A DNA stretch of 64,000 nt, taken from the NCBI RefSeq assembly GCF_040712315.1, contig NC_134019.1, forward strand, positions 36,179,873 to 36,243,872, read 5' to 3'. Below the pieces are notes generated by a model, which was given only the letters and a program-made list of their open reading frames with translations, was not told the origin of the DNA and made no database searches. The stretch is from Castanea sativa. Taxonomy: Eukaryota > Streptophyta > Magnoliopsida > Fagales > Fagaceae. Below are positions 1 through 11,238 of this stretch, one piece after another. The position numbers were made by a program, and so were the translations under genes. Within the stretch, counting starts at the first letter, position 1. Each line of letters starts with the position of its first letter.

Positions 1-316
1 ATGACTGTTCCAATCTTTCCTTCAAAAAGTGTCTTGAATAGAGCTTTAGTTCCTATCATATTCCTGGAACAACCACTATCCAAATACCAAAGACAAGAAT
101 CATGTGCCTTTAAGGCGGTTAAAGCTCTATAACACACATAATTGTCATCACATGTAATTATACCAAGATACTTAAGGAAAGACTTAACACATGCAACAAG
201 TGATATAAACCAAAAGTAGACAAGTTGGAGTTTTAGCAAAAAGAATTTCAAAGAATCCATGACAACAGGAGTCAAAGATCAACTCTTAGATCAAAAGATC
301 TAAAAACACACGAGCT

Positions 317-333
317 AACCTGCTCTAATACCA
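317..333 (-). other. Primer binding site (initiator Met-tRNA type)
   Basis: The minus strand reads TGGTATTAGAGCAGGTT, close to the TGGTATCAGAGC core that plant copia elements use to pair with the 3' end of initiator methionine tRNA. Its position 2 bp inside the LTR supports the call. Confidence 0.75.
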
Positions 334-335
334 CT

Positions 336-1151
336 TGTATGTTTTTAAACCCCTTAAACACAAGTTGTTTAACCTAGTTATTTAGCCAAGTGATTACTTA
401 GATAAATTATTCAGTTATAGGTTAATACATTTATATCATATCATGTAAATAATGTGAAAATATAAAAAACACAACGATATGATAACCCAGGAAAACCTAA
501 CCGGTAAAAAACGAGGGAGGATTTAACCTAACTATTCTTAAGGTAAAAAAAAATCTACTATGAAAGAATTGAAGTTTGTACAATAAGACTTAGACCACTA
601 ACATCTTATTTTTACCTTGAGTAGAAAACTTACTACCACGATCACATGATAGCTCTGAGTCCACGGACTACTTCTTTTCTTGATCTGCAGCAACTATAAG
701 TTCTCCTACTTATGACTTTGAGACTTCACTCGAAGGTTTCAGATCTTCTTGAAAGTTCTTTAAGCAGCAACTGAAGAGATCATCAAGTTCTTAACATGAA
801 TATTGATCTTGATAACCCTAAGTGTGTGTATGAAGGTAAACACCTCTAGATCTCACAAAAGATTCAACACACAATCATCAAAAAACTTCTAAAATGTAGT
901 TAGGGTTTTTCCCTTTATACTAAAAATAAAACACCTAACCCTACACGTCAAACGGGCTTGGGCTGAATTGAAAATTCTACAAAAAAATAAATTTGCACGT
1001 GGTTCGATCGATCAAGCCTAATTTTTGATCGATCAAGCCTTGCAAATTTAGTCCAACAATTTATGCAATCACTCGATTCCAATTTTACAAATAAACACAC
1101 TTTGAGCAAGCCTAAACCTAAACTTTATGTTTTGATCATGGTTTGCCAACA
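336..1151 (-). repeat. Long terminal repeat of the copia element
   Basis: On the minus strand it runs from TGTTGGCAAACC to ACATACA, so it has the expected TG...CA ends; length is 816 bp. It contains two closely spaced copies of a GATCGATCAAG-type motif (about 1006-1045). The inner edge lies 2 bp from the primer binding site. The outer edge was placed by the TG terminus only, because the partner LTR is not in the window. Confidence 0.7.
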
Positions 1152-4100
1152 CATTACAAATTGAAGTTCTAATATATTAGTTCCTAAAGTCTTAGAGCCT
1201 AACGGCTGTAAGACTAGCTCTAGATTGAGTTCACTATTCATGAATTCAATATTCACTAGAATTTTGCCAAATACTTAAAACGCTAAAGAGCTTTCCAGTT
1301 AAACCACTATATTGCAAAAGCTGTACCAGTAACACTCTACAGTTAATGAGCAATACGCTTTCAAGTTTAACCATTTGAATATGGATTGTCACTAGTTAGA
1401 CCCAAACAAATTTGGAAGCTGCTGCTGAAGAATTGCAAGATCATGAAGGGAGTATTTTCTTCTAGTTTATTGAGAAAAAATAAATGCCATCAAAATTTTG
1501 ACGCATAGGTCTTCTGTTTTGCTAGCTGAAGGGTACAATACCCTGAAAATTATTAAAGGCTGGCTTTTCTATACGTTAGTTGTTAAACAATTTGGATTTA
1601 ATCTGGCTCAAACCAAAACTAAAGAAGGATAAAGAAGCAGATGTTGTTGTGCATTTCGTCAACAAGGATGAAGAGGCTTCTATTCGTCTTATTGGAGCAT
1701 TTTTTTTAGAGTGGAAATTTTTTCCCATGGTGGAAGACAAGCCCTATGATCAACATCTATTATTTTGCTTATCCTATACTAGCCGTTGGACTACAATCAG
1801 CTAAGACAAAAAGCCTGTTTGGCATCAGTTTCAGCTTTTAGCTTTTAGTTTTTTTGTACAACTTTTTAAAATTTTACATTTTTCTGCTTTTTCTCATCTT
1901 TTAAAATTTTTTCAAGATACAAGTATACTTTAACACACTTTCAGCCAAAATATATCAGTAAAAAGCTGAATAAGCTGTCCCCAGATGGGCACTATGTCTC
2001 GTGAAGGAGATGCCACTAGTTTATCTCCCTTTCTCCTCTCCTTGGAACCAAACTATTTTATTTTTAAAAGGCCATCCTTAAAATATGTGCTTATTGTACT
2101 GAATCCAATCCCCCCCTCCCCATCCCTACCCCAAGATCCAGGTTGAACCTTTTGCAGTTTGGTGCATTTCCTGGCTCTTCAAGACAACATTTGCACACAA
2201 TCCATATGCGGGCAAAGATTGGGTCCAATACTCCATTATAGTAAATCTAAGCCAAGTCCTTCATCTACTAACCATATAAAAAGAGGCAATACGCTTATCT
2301 ACAATAATTTTGGTTTGTTCAAGTGTTGTGCCAAAACGGTGCATCCGGGTGAGAAAAAGGCAAAACTTTAAATGGCGCGTTTTATTGAGAATTTTTTTTT
2401 CAACACAAAGGCGGTGAGGGAGAGAGATAGGAGCAGAGGAGTTGGTGAGAGAGACTATGGAAATCACTAGGCCTCTCTCCCTCACATTGGGTTACAGACT
2501 TTCTCTGTTAGGAGAAAATAGATTTATTTCTCACATTCTTTCCTTATTTGATTGAATTTTTATGAGTTTTTCCTTGTCGGTTGCTTTACTTGTAGTGTTG
2601 GATCATGAAGATTTTCAGTTTGGGAACACAAATGGAGGAAGAGAAGGACGCTTTTTTGGGGCTTATAATTGGCATATATAAGAGTCTGTCTGAGTGATTT
2701 CCAAGCTCAAGCCAAGTCTTCTATAATCTTTTTCATTCTTATAATTTTAATATCTGACTTTATGTGTTTGAAATAGCTATGTATAAGTAAATTTCTTTTT
2801 GGGTTTGTCTAATATTTTACATACCCAGTTGGGTTTGGCCTTTTGTGTCTTCTTTATTTGGATTAATTTCCTGTTTGTTGATATGAATTCCCCAAATTTT
2901 GTTAGGATGGCTCTTACCAATCAGATTCGGCTTCTACATGACTTGTGCTGTCAAATTGAGAGATGAGGGGAAGGAAACAGATCAAAATTTATGTTCACCC
3001 ATCAAAGGAGAGAGGGATTAAGAAAAAAAAATTTTAAAGTTAGAGCAACTACAATGTAACTTTATTCAGGTTCTATCTCTCACAATCTTGATTTGAGTTT
3101 CTAGATTACAGGTGCAACAAATTCAAGCACACACAGAAGGAGCAAATGATTTTGTGAGTATATAATAACTTCATTTGGCATGAATAACAATAAAAGTGAA
3201 TAACTTCATTTCAATAGATTCATTGCTATATTGTAGGACTGGGAAGCAAAAGGGAATTTAACTTATGTTCATTTAGGAATTTTGGTGATGCAGAGCACAT
3301 ATTGATAAGGGGCATTATTGAAAACTGAGGGTCCAGTGATATACAAATAATTTGCATTTTATATTTTCATCTATCTCTGCGATGATATATTGCTTTGTCA
3401 TGTAGTTTTATTTGTTTCATATAGCCTCTCATCATCAAAAGGTTGGGTTGTCTTAACATGCTTAGCTCTTATGTTTTAGCGTAAAGCAAAGTTAGGAGCA
3501 TTCAAGTTCTGTTTTGATTTAGATAACTACACTTTTGCTCAAACTGGTTAGAAGTGTGCTTAGACTATCCATTTTATCTTCTATATGTTTCTAAAGGTAA
3601 GGAATCCATCTTTTTTTAATGTAGCACTCACCATTTGTTATTTCTCATAGCCTCGCTAGGATGCTTGATAATTAATTACCTGATAAAAAGTCCATTTGCT
3701 AACATATAGTGGATTCAATAGTTGTTTCATTAATAGGTGAAGTAGAATGCAATATTCCACTGTCATGTAAAGGACCAACATCAAAACACACCCATTTCTT
3801 TAAAGATAAAGCACTATTGAAATATAATCTTACAAAGAATGTGAAGTAAAAATGCACACATAAAGAAAGATGATCAGGTGACTTTAGTAAGGGACAAGTG
3901 AAATAACACTAAACAAATGAAAAGTTCTGAAATGAACCCTCAGTTCCTAGAAAGTTCTGAAATGAACATAATTCTACAACTTTTTGTCCTACTTTTTTTC
4001 TTGGCCTTGGAACGTGATACAACATAAAGGGAAAGAAGCCAGTACTTCATTCTTAACTCAAGCATAAATGGAAAAAAAATAAAAAGTTACAAAGCAAGGA

Positions 4101-5636
4101 GAGAACATGGAAGATTAAATGTTGTATATGTGACAATAGTTCTACTTTAATTATTGACTAAACAAATCATTTAAAAAAAATACTTTACATCTAATCTAAG
4201 TTGCTTGGATAATTGAATCGCATTCATATTTAGATTGCAATAATAAAGGAGACAACTATCTTAATTGATAGCCTAGGTAGTCAACAATTGAAAAAGATTA
4301 CTGGCTTTAGTGAAACCTTGGACAACAAAGAAAATAGATTAAGACTTATTTTTTAGGATTTTGAAAAAGAAAATAGGAAGTTCTACATCTTTCTTCAACA
4401 TGATCTCCAAACCTTGGCGGTGTGTCTTGCTGATGCAAATATGTACAACTTCACACTTTTTCCAGGGTACGGATTTTAATTCTTTTGCTTGATGGATTTA
4501 ATTTTATAGGTTTGTTCAATTTAAGTTTATCTGATTTTTGCACATGTTATTTCAGTTTCATTATGTGATTGTGTAAGTTGGTTTGGTTTTATTGTGTTAT
4601 TTCATATCCAAACTGTGTGTGTTTGCTTTTTCTGTTTCAATTTCTACTTATTTTTTCTTTTAAGTTTTATGTTGTAGTCATGGTTAGAAAGTTAGAATGG
4701 TTATATAAGGTGTTCTACTTGTTACCTAGAAAACAATGATTTACTAGGTTTTAATCTTCTACACCTATAATCTTATTAATGGAAACTTCGAAGACACATA
4801 TATGCCTTTTATTATCTTGTTCTTTTTTATTCCTTTTCTCATGCATAAGGGGGTTCATTAAGAACTAAGTAAGCTAAACATCATAGCTTAATAAGATAAC
4901 GAAGGAAGCACAAATAACAAAATCTTCATTGTGAATGGTTGCAAGTGTTTGATGAAAAGCTTCAATAGCAGCATATGACATCTCACATTCCAAAAATTTA
5001 ACTATCATGACAATGTCATAGCAAAACTTAGTTGCTTATTGTTGGAAGTTGATGATATTCGTTTTCATTCTTAAAAATTGTTGGTCAATAGATATTGCTT
5101 TTAACAAAGGGGTTCTAAGAGACTATCATGGTAAAATAAATATTCATTTGTTGATTTGCTACTCTTTAAGTATTTATGTAATCAATATTCTTATAAAGGA
5201 GATTAGTATTGTATGACATACTTTTTTTAGTACATGATTTTCATACTTTTTCAAATAGAAGCTCTATCTTAATTTTTTCACTCAATGGGTATCACGTGCC
5301 ACCCTAACTAGTAATTACAAGGACACGTATGGTATGGTCCTTTGGGAGTATAAATTTGTAAGTATGCATCTCTCTATAGTTATAAAAGGAGTTGCCATTC
5401 GTTGTGGTAACCTGGAAGGCAATGAAAAAGAATATGGAACTCCTTTTGCATCTCTTTTCTTTTATAAAAGCCAAAAGAGATGTCATTCTTTGTAGTAATG
5501 CAACGAAAAAGAATATAGGTTGTCACTTCAGTACTAATCTCTTTATTTTAATAATAAAAAAAAAAAAAATCAAAACAATTGTCGTTGTTGTTATATAAAT
5601 ACTTGTATATGTGTTGCAGCTTTTGCAGGTTGCAAC
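1152..5636. other. Intergenic, AT-rich; no gene recognised
   Basis: There is no reading frame with a recognisable domain on either strand. The short frame at 1580-1804 (74 codons) and the opposed frames near 2160-2485 resemble nothing I know. The stretch holds one MITE-like element (1812-1993) and many A/T runs. The final part, 5400-5636, precedes the lectin gene; an acceptor-like TTTTGCAG ending at 5628 suggests a possible intron in the lectin 5' untranslated region. Confidence 0.5.
1812..1993. mobile_element. MITE-like element (hAT-type ends), copy 1
   Basis: Imperfect inverted ends: the left reads CCTGTTTGGCATCAGTTTCAGCTTTT in two blocks, and the right, read in reverse complement, contains CTGGGGACAGCTTATTCAGCTTTT in two blocks. 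The interior is A/T-rich with no frame. A diverged copy lies in the opposite orientation at about 31170-31320; both contain the core ATATACTTGTA/TACAAGTATA next to TTTTAAAA-type runs. Length and composition fit a non-autonomous hAT element. Target duplications were not resolved. Confidence 0.45.
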
Positions 5637-7700
5637 ATGGAGGAGTGCTTGAAGATTGGACCGTGGGGAGGTAAAGGTGGAAACCAATGGAGCTTCAAGG
5701 CCGATAAGGGTGGGATCACTGAGATAGTAATTTTTCATGGAGTTGCCATCGATTCAATTTCATTGAAATGTTGTGATCAAGATGGTGTACTCCAAAATTC
5801 TAACAAGATTGGTGGTTCTGGCGGCGATCGAAATGACAAGGTACATATTGCTACTGCCCTCATAAAATTAACTCAGTTACAATCATGCATTTTTTTTAAG
5901 CTGATTTTTTATTTAACTGCATAATATTATATGTGTAGATTTTGCTCGACTGGCCTAAAGAGTACTTGACATCCATGAGTGGTACATTTGCGGTTTACTC
6001 GAACTATACTGTAATCCATTCCCTACGTTTTTATACAAATAAGACCGAGTATGGACCCTATGGACTTGAGAAAGGTACACCATTCTCCTTACCTATGGAG
6101 GGTGGCATAATTGTTGGATTCCATGGTCGTGCTGATCTTTATGTTGATGCCATTGGTGTCCACGTAAAAACAATGCAGCAAGAGGTTTGGTTTCCCAAAG
6201 TTGTTGTTTTATTATTAAGTAATTTAATGAAGCTAGGAAGGACTAAACGATGTTATATATTGATGATCAAATTGTTTAAATTTTATAATATATAGTTGGA
6301 GAATAATATGAAAGCGGTTGTACCTCGAGGACCTGGGCCGTAGGGTGGGCATGGTGGGAAGGAATGGGATGATGGAGTTTTTTCTGGAATCCGGGAATTG
6401 CATTTGCACGTTGGAGATTCAATGATTCATGCCATTCGTGTGTTGTATGAAAGCAGAGACCGGAGGCCTGTTTGGTCACAGAAGCATGGCGGAGCAGGCG
6501 GTGATATAATTAATACGGTAATTTATTAATTATTATTATTATTAGAATAATATGCAATTTTCACCTTCTAAGTTTTACTGAAATTTATTTCAGTTTTTTT
6601 TTTTTTTTAATACAAGATAGAATTTCTACTTTAGTTTAACTAGCCGTGAACATACGCGTTACACATGATAATTATTTTTAAGGTGGTTTTATTAATTTTT
6701 TTTTTACAATTTAAACTAATTTAATAAAGAGTAATGTATTTTGTAATTATATTTTTATTTATGATAAGAACAATCATAAATGTAATATAGGAATAATCAT
6801 AAATCATAAATTTAATAATTGTTGTCGTACTAAAATGAAAAAAATACAATTTTTCTCAGAAATTCAAAAGGCAAGTTAAAGAAAATGTTTATTTTTTAAT
6901 AAAAGTTACTTATAACATTTTGTGAATCATTAAAAAGAATATAAAATTTGAAAATTATTCTTTTAGTTTTAAACAAACTTTCTCATACTTCTTTTTTTAG
7001 CCTACAATCCAAAACATTGAAAAAAGTAACCAAAAAAATTAATAAAACTTAACTATGATTAATTAATTGGACCAATTAGGAAAACAATTTGTTGTTTATA
7101 ATCTACTAAGGTTATTTTCTTTGCAGAAATTGTAATTTTGTCCACCCAAACATATAATCAAATAAACAATTATTAGCAAAATCTAAGAATTAAATTTCTA
7201 TATATGCATTGTTATAAAATAATAATAATAATTAAAGTAAAATTGTGAAAGATGAAATTTGTCTCTCATCCTATAATTTTTGTTTAGCCAACCCTTGCTT
7301 TTCTCTAAATAAATAGCATTATAGAGTACTTCTAATACAATTATTAAGAGTACTTTGTCCACCACAAAGGATTAAAAAGTAAACAAAAATGATTAAAGTC
7401 TCATAGTTTAACATCTAAATTGAGCGCTATAAAAATCATGCTAGCTACCAAATTACAAAAACTACCAAATTAAATTATCCAAATCGTGCTATGTATTATA
7501 ATAATATTATATTTTTATATTTAATCTTTATAACGCAATATAGGATAACCTTTAACAATCAAATAGAGAGAAAAAAAAAAAACACAACAATTAAAAAAAG
7601 CAAAACTGAATCGCATTAACTTAAAGTAGATTAAAGAATATAAAAAATTATCAATCTAAAGCAAAGATGCAAGAAAGATAAAAAATAAAAATCCACCCAA

Positions 7701-7711
<11 letters not shown>

Positions 7712-7743
<32 letters not shown>
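7712..7743. repeat. (GA)n microsatellite
   Basis: About 16 uninterrupted GA dinucleotides, followed by a T run. It lies in the large lectin intron and is likely to vary in length. Confidence 0.95.
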
Positions 7744-7745
<2 letters not shown>

Positions 7746-8100
7746 CTTTTTTTTTTTTGTAAGGGAAAACTATGCATAGAATGAAAGAGATAGTGACAAA
7801 TTTATAGTAAGAGGGTGTGAATGAGAAGAGACAAAAATAGAGAAAGATGAAGGTAAAGATGAAGAATGATATTAATGTAGAGAGTAGTGGGGAGATGAGA
7901 AGGTGAGGGAAGGAGAAAGGTTAGAGAAGTAGTGGGAAAATGAAATGGTAAGGGAGAGAGAAAGGTTGGAGAAGTGTAAATATAAAATATAAAAAATATA
8001 TAAAAAATAACTATAAGAAAATGAAAAGAAAATAGATAATGACGTGGACGCTGATATGGCTCAACATGAGCGTAGCAGAATTAAACGCTACGCTTCAGCT

Positions 8101-8235
8101 TTTAGTAATATATAAATTTTAGTGTATATGTATGTGAAACTTCCTCCTGGAGACTTGAACTCTGACCCTTGCTCCCCACACCCCACAAACACTTATATTT
8201 GTAAAGTGACCATCGTACCAAGGGTGTGCGGTAGT
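8101..8235 (-). mobile_element. tRNA-derived SINE-like fragment
   Basis: On the minus strand there is a TGGTACGATGGTC stretch resembling a pol III A box and, about 60 bp on, GAGTTCAAGTCTCC resembling a B box, followed by a T/A-rich tail. The spacing and order fit a tRNA-related SINE head. No target duplication was identified. Confidence 0.5.
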
Positions 8236-8348
8236 TATTTCAGTCTTTTAACTTTACTTTTGTTCAATTGAGTCATAAAGTTTCAAATTTGTTCCTCTAA
8301 AAAAATTTTAAATTTATTTAATTCATGTGTTTTTTCCAATTCCATTAA

Positions 8349-8590
8349 AAAGTTGTCATTAAGGTTGCGTTTGGGATAACTTATATTGGATAGCCTCTTT
8401 GACTATTTATTTTTTTTTACTATTTACCTTTTTTCTACTATTCTTGGGTCTTATTGCACTTTTTGATACTATTCATAGAGTCCACTGTATTACTTCAGTT
8501 AACTTTTAACTCTATCTATAGTAATTTCAGCAAAAAAATTTCAATTTTAACTAAATAAGCTGTTTTCAAACAGAACTCAAGTATACAATT
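8349..8590. mobile_element. MITE-like fragment
   Basis: The left edge reads GCGTTTGGGATAACTTAT. The right edge contains AGCTGTTTTCAAACAGAACTC, which in reverse complement gives GTTTGAAAACAGCT. The ends are imperfect inverted matches of the type seen in many hAT-like plant MITEs, and the interior is A/T-rich. The call is weak because the ends match only in part. Confidence 0.3.
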
Positions 8591-9824
8591 AACTAAAGAA
8601 AAAATGTTGAAAAAAAATTTCTTAAAAAAAGTTATAAAATATTTTTATTAATTTTATAGATTTTTTTTATGTGAAAATAATTCCTTTTAATAACAATTAA
8701 AAAAAATTGGACAGAATGCCTAAATAGAATAATTTTAAAACTTAGATGACTTAATTGAACGAAAATAAAGTTAAAGGATTAAAATGAATTTATACCAAAC
8801 TTCAGAGGTGCAATTTGCACTTTAGCCTTATTATTATTATTATTAGAGTATTTATTAATTTACATTATACTATCAATTATATATATATATATATATATTG
8901 TACTATAAATGTAAATTTTACATTATATTATTATAGACTAAACAAATGTATACAATATTGTACACATTTGTTTAATCGACAATGTCAATCTTACATTGCT
9001 AATATAATGGAAAGAATTTCTTTATTATTATTCAATTCATAAAAAAATTGCAGTTATAATTCTAAAATATTATACAAAGATGTTAAATACCATGTTACTT
9101 TGATTTGTAGTTGGGGTGTAGAACATACAATAAACTTTACAAGCTTACATAATTTTTATTTTTATTTATCCAAAAAGTGTTTTCTTCTTTCTTCTTGATA
9201 AAAATAGAGCAAAGCTAAATTGTATGCTTTGTCCCTAAGAGTTTGGTTTTAAGTTCGGTTTTGGTCTTTAAATTTAAAAAAATTTGAATTTTGGCCTTTT
9301 CCAATTTTATATTTGGAATAATCTTGGCCTTCCAAAGTTCCATCCATGAGTTGATTCTTTTTGATTTCTTAAAAATATGAGATGGGTTTGAGTGGTCCCT
9401 TAATAATTATATGTTAGCTTTAAATGGAGAGATCATATTATTACCTTCTAAAAAATTTCAAAAACCAAATCCAAACTCTTAAAAAATTAATTGATGGACC
9501 AAAATTAAACATATACTACTACATCATAGGGACCAAAAGTTTATTTTACCCAAAATCTATATTTTGGTTTGGCAGATAAAGTTTGATATATCGACGGAAT
9601 TCTTGGTTGGCCTTGTGGGATTTTCTGGACCTGTAAAAGGGACTGATAACTTCGAAGCCTTGCGGTCCATTACATTCTACACAAACAATGGCAGTTATGG
9701 GCCCTATGGTGATGAGATTGGTCATGCTTTCACATCAAATGTTGCTGCAGGAAAGGTTGTTGGTTTCCATGGAAGAAGTGGTGTCTATTTAGACGCGATA
9801 GGAGTGCATATGGAATACTTTTGA

Positions 9825-10277
9825 ACATGTTGCTTGGGAATGAGCTTTCATAAATAATTTATTGGTAGTAGAATGTGTTTCTTTTTTAATTGGGTTTGAA
9901 GTGATGAATCGGAATAAAATATGAACTTAAAGAAAGTGAGAGACACTTTTCCTCTTCTTCTTTAAACTGGAGGATAATAGAGCATGATTCTATGGGTGAT
10001 TTGAAATTTGTTGTGGTGGTGTTGTTGTTCTGTTTAGTTGTGTCGAGTTTCTTATCTATTTGTACATTTCTTTTGAAATAAAATTGCTCATCCAATTGTA
10101 TAATTAATTTATCGTTTCTTTTTCCTCTTAGGATAAAGTTGATTTTTGGGTCAATGTTGATAATATCGTGTAACAAGGAGAGCCATAATTTACTATATAT
10201 AGTAAGGAATTTTTATTTAAAAATAAAGTTTAGTTATAAAATTAATTGTAACCTAAGCCTACAATGAAAATTGTGTT
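9825..10277. other. Lectin 3' flank up to the CACTA insertion point
   Basis: Presumed 3' untranslated region of the lectin gene followed by spacer; no coding region seen. An AATAAA lies near 10078. The trinucleotide GTT at 10275-10277 is the left target duplication of the CACTA element. Confidence 0.6.
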
Positions 10278-10303
10278 CACTACAACAAAATGTATTTTTA
10301 GTG
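10278..10303 (+). repeat. CACTA left terminal inverted repeat
   Basis: 26 bp starting CACTACAACAAAATG. Compared with the reverse complement of 20481-20506 the only difference is C versus T at position 6. Confidence 0.93.
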
Positions 10304-10770
10304 ACGAAAAAATTCGTCACTAAAATTCCAGTATTTTGTCACTAAGAACCTTTAGTGACAAAATTGGACTTTTAGTGACGAAATTCATTTCGTCGCTGAA
10401 ACCCCGTCACTAAAAGTCTTGGTGACAAAAAATTTCGTCACTAAAAGTCCGATTTGATTTTTTTTTTTTAAACTTTTAGAGACGAAAATATTTCGTCACT
10501 AAATGTTTTCCTCACTAAAAACACCATTCAGTGACGAAAATATTTCGTCACTAAAAACACTTTAGATTATTAAATCATATTTAGTGACGAATAATTTTGT
10601 CACTAAAACTATTTATTGGGTACATATAGTGACGAAAAAGTTCGTCACTAAAACTATTTTTAAGAAAATCCATGCATATATAGTGATGAAAATTTTCGTC
10701 ACCAAAACTATTTCTTACAAAATTTTGTTACATTTAGTAACAAAATATTTCGTCACTAAAACTTATTTTC
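10304..10770. repeat. Left subterminal palindromic repeat array
   Basis: About ten copies of short palindromes of the form TTTAGTGACGAAA, a 1-6 bp centre, then TTCGTCACTAAA, spaced 40-60 bp apart. In En/Spm-type elements, subterminal repeats are the binding sites of the TNPA-class protein. Every unit contains CG dinucleotides, so methylation could affect binding. Confidence 0.85.
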
Positions 10771-11238
10771 TATTTTTATTTTTTTCATGGTTTTGATATT
10801 AACCTGTAACCTGTTATTACATTACTAAAACCTCACATTTGAATAAGACATTTATTTCAACAACACATTTATAAAAAAAGATCCATACATTCCACAAGTA
10901 AAAAATAAAACAAATATCTAATTCAAACTCCTTCCATACAATAATTGTTTTCAGCATATAAAATAACTCAAGATGTTTTATAACAATATAAAAAGTGTAG
11001 CATAATATAATTAGAACAAACGGAAGATGTCCTCATATGTCTTCAAGTAATGCCAAAAGTAAATCTCCTTAAAACCACCAATAAGAAATCTGCACAAATA
11101 TAAAACCAATACTACATTAAAATCATAAAGTAAAAACATTAATTATGTTAGGAGAAACATTTCTAATAATACATTAAGAGTAGTCACACCATGTAATGTG
11201 GGTCAATTGCTAGAAGAAAGTACTAACCAAAACATGTT

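Larger units (their letters stand above)
1..1151 (-). mobile_element. Ty1/copia LTR retrotransposon fragment (5' part)
   Basis: Read on the minus strand this is the 5' end of a copia element: an LTR (1151 to 336), a primer binding site just inside it (333 to 317), about 200 bp of leader, then a reading frame at about 138 to 1 that translates to WYLDSGCSRNMIG, the aspartic-protease block of copia polyproteins (DSGCSRHM type). In an intact element several hundred codons of gag lie between primer site and protease. Here only about 200 bp separate them, so gag is almost wholly deleted. The rest of pol and the second LTR lie outside the window. The piece is probably non-autonomous. The family call is firm from the primer site plus protease motif; subfamily is not determined. 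Confidence 0.8.
6518..9575 (+). other. Large third intron of the lectin gene, with repeats
   Basis: This 3,058-bp intron separates the two halves of lectin domain 2. It is strongly A/T-rich and has no recognisable coding region. It contains a (GA)n microsatellite (7712-7743), a tRNA-derived SINE-like piece (8101-8235), a MITE-like piece (8349-8590) and a (TA)n run near 8878-8900. The other two introns are 98 and 111 bp, so growth by insertion is the simplest explanation of its size. Confidence 0.7.
5637..9824 (+). pseudogene. Two-domain jacalin-related (mannose-type) lectin with internal stop
   Basis: Four exons, all joined in phase 0: 5637-5840, 5939-6184, 6296-6517, 9576-9824, each with GT/AG borders. 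The full frame would give about 306 residues in two jacalin folds. Domain 1 (exons 1-2) starts with GPWGGKGGNQWSF and ends with GFHGRADLYVDAIGVHV. Domain 2 (exons 3-4) starts at GPGP and ends with GFHGRSGVYLDAIGVHM. In mannose-binding jacalins the last loop carries a GxxxD motif; domain 2 keeps it (GVYLD) while domain 1 has D in place of G (DLYVD). Codon 16 of exon 3 is TAG (6341-6343) where the repeat-start tryptophan of GPxPWGG is expected, a one-base TGG to TAG change. Translation would stop after about 165 residues, leaving domain 1 whole. It could therefore be a null allele, a pseudogene, or a gene for a one-domain lectin. Family members are cytosolic or vacuolar carbohydrate-binding proteins, often storage or defence related. 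The start was chosen because ATG precedes the EECLKIGPWGG N-terminus directly. Confidence 0.85.

Noticed and set aside
10584..10796. 70-codon frame with repeated FVTKTI pattern
   Set aside because: It is a translation of the subterminal CACTA palindromes, not a gene.
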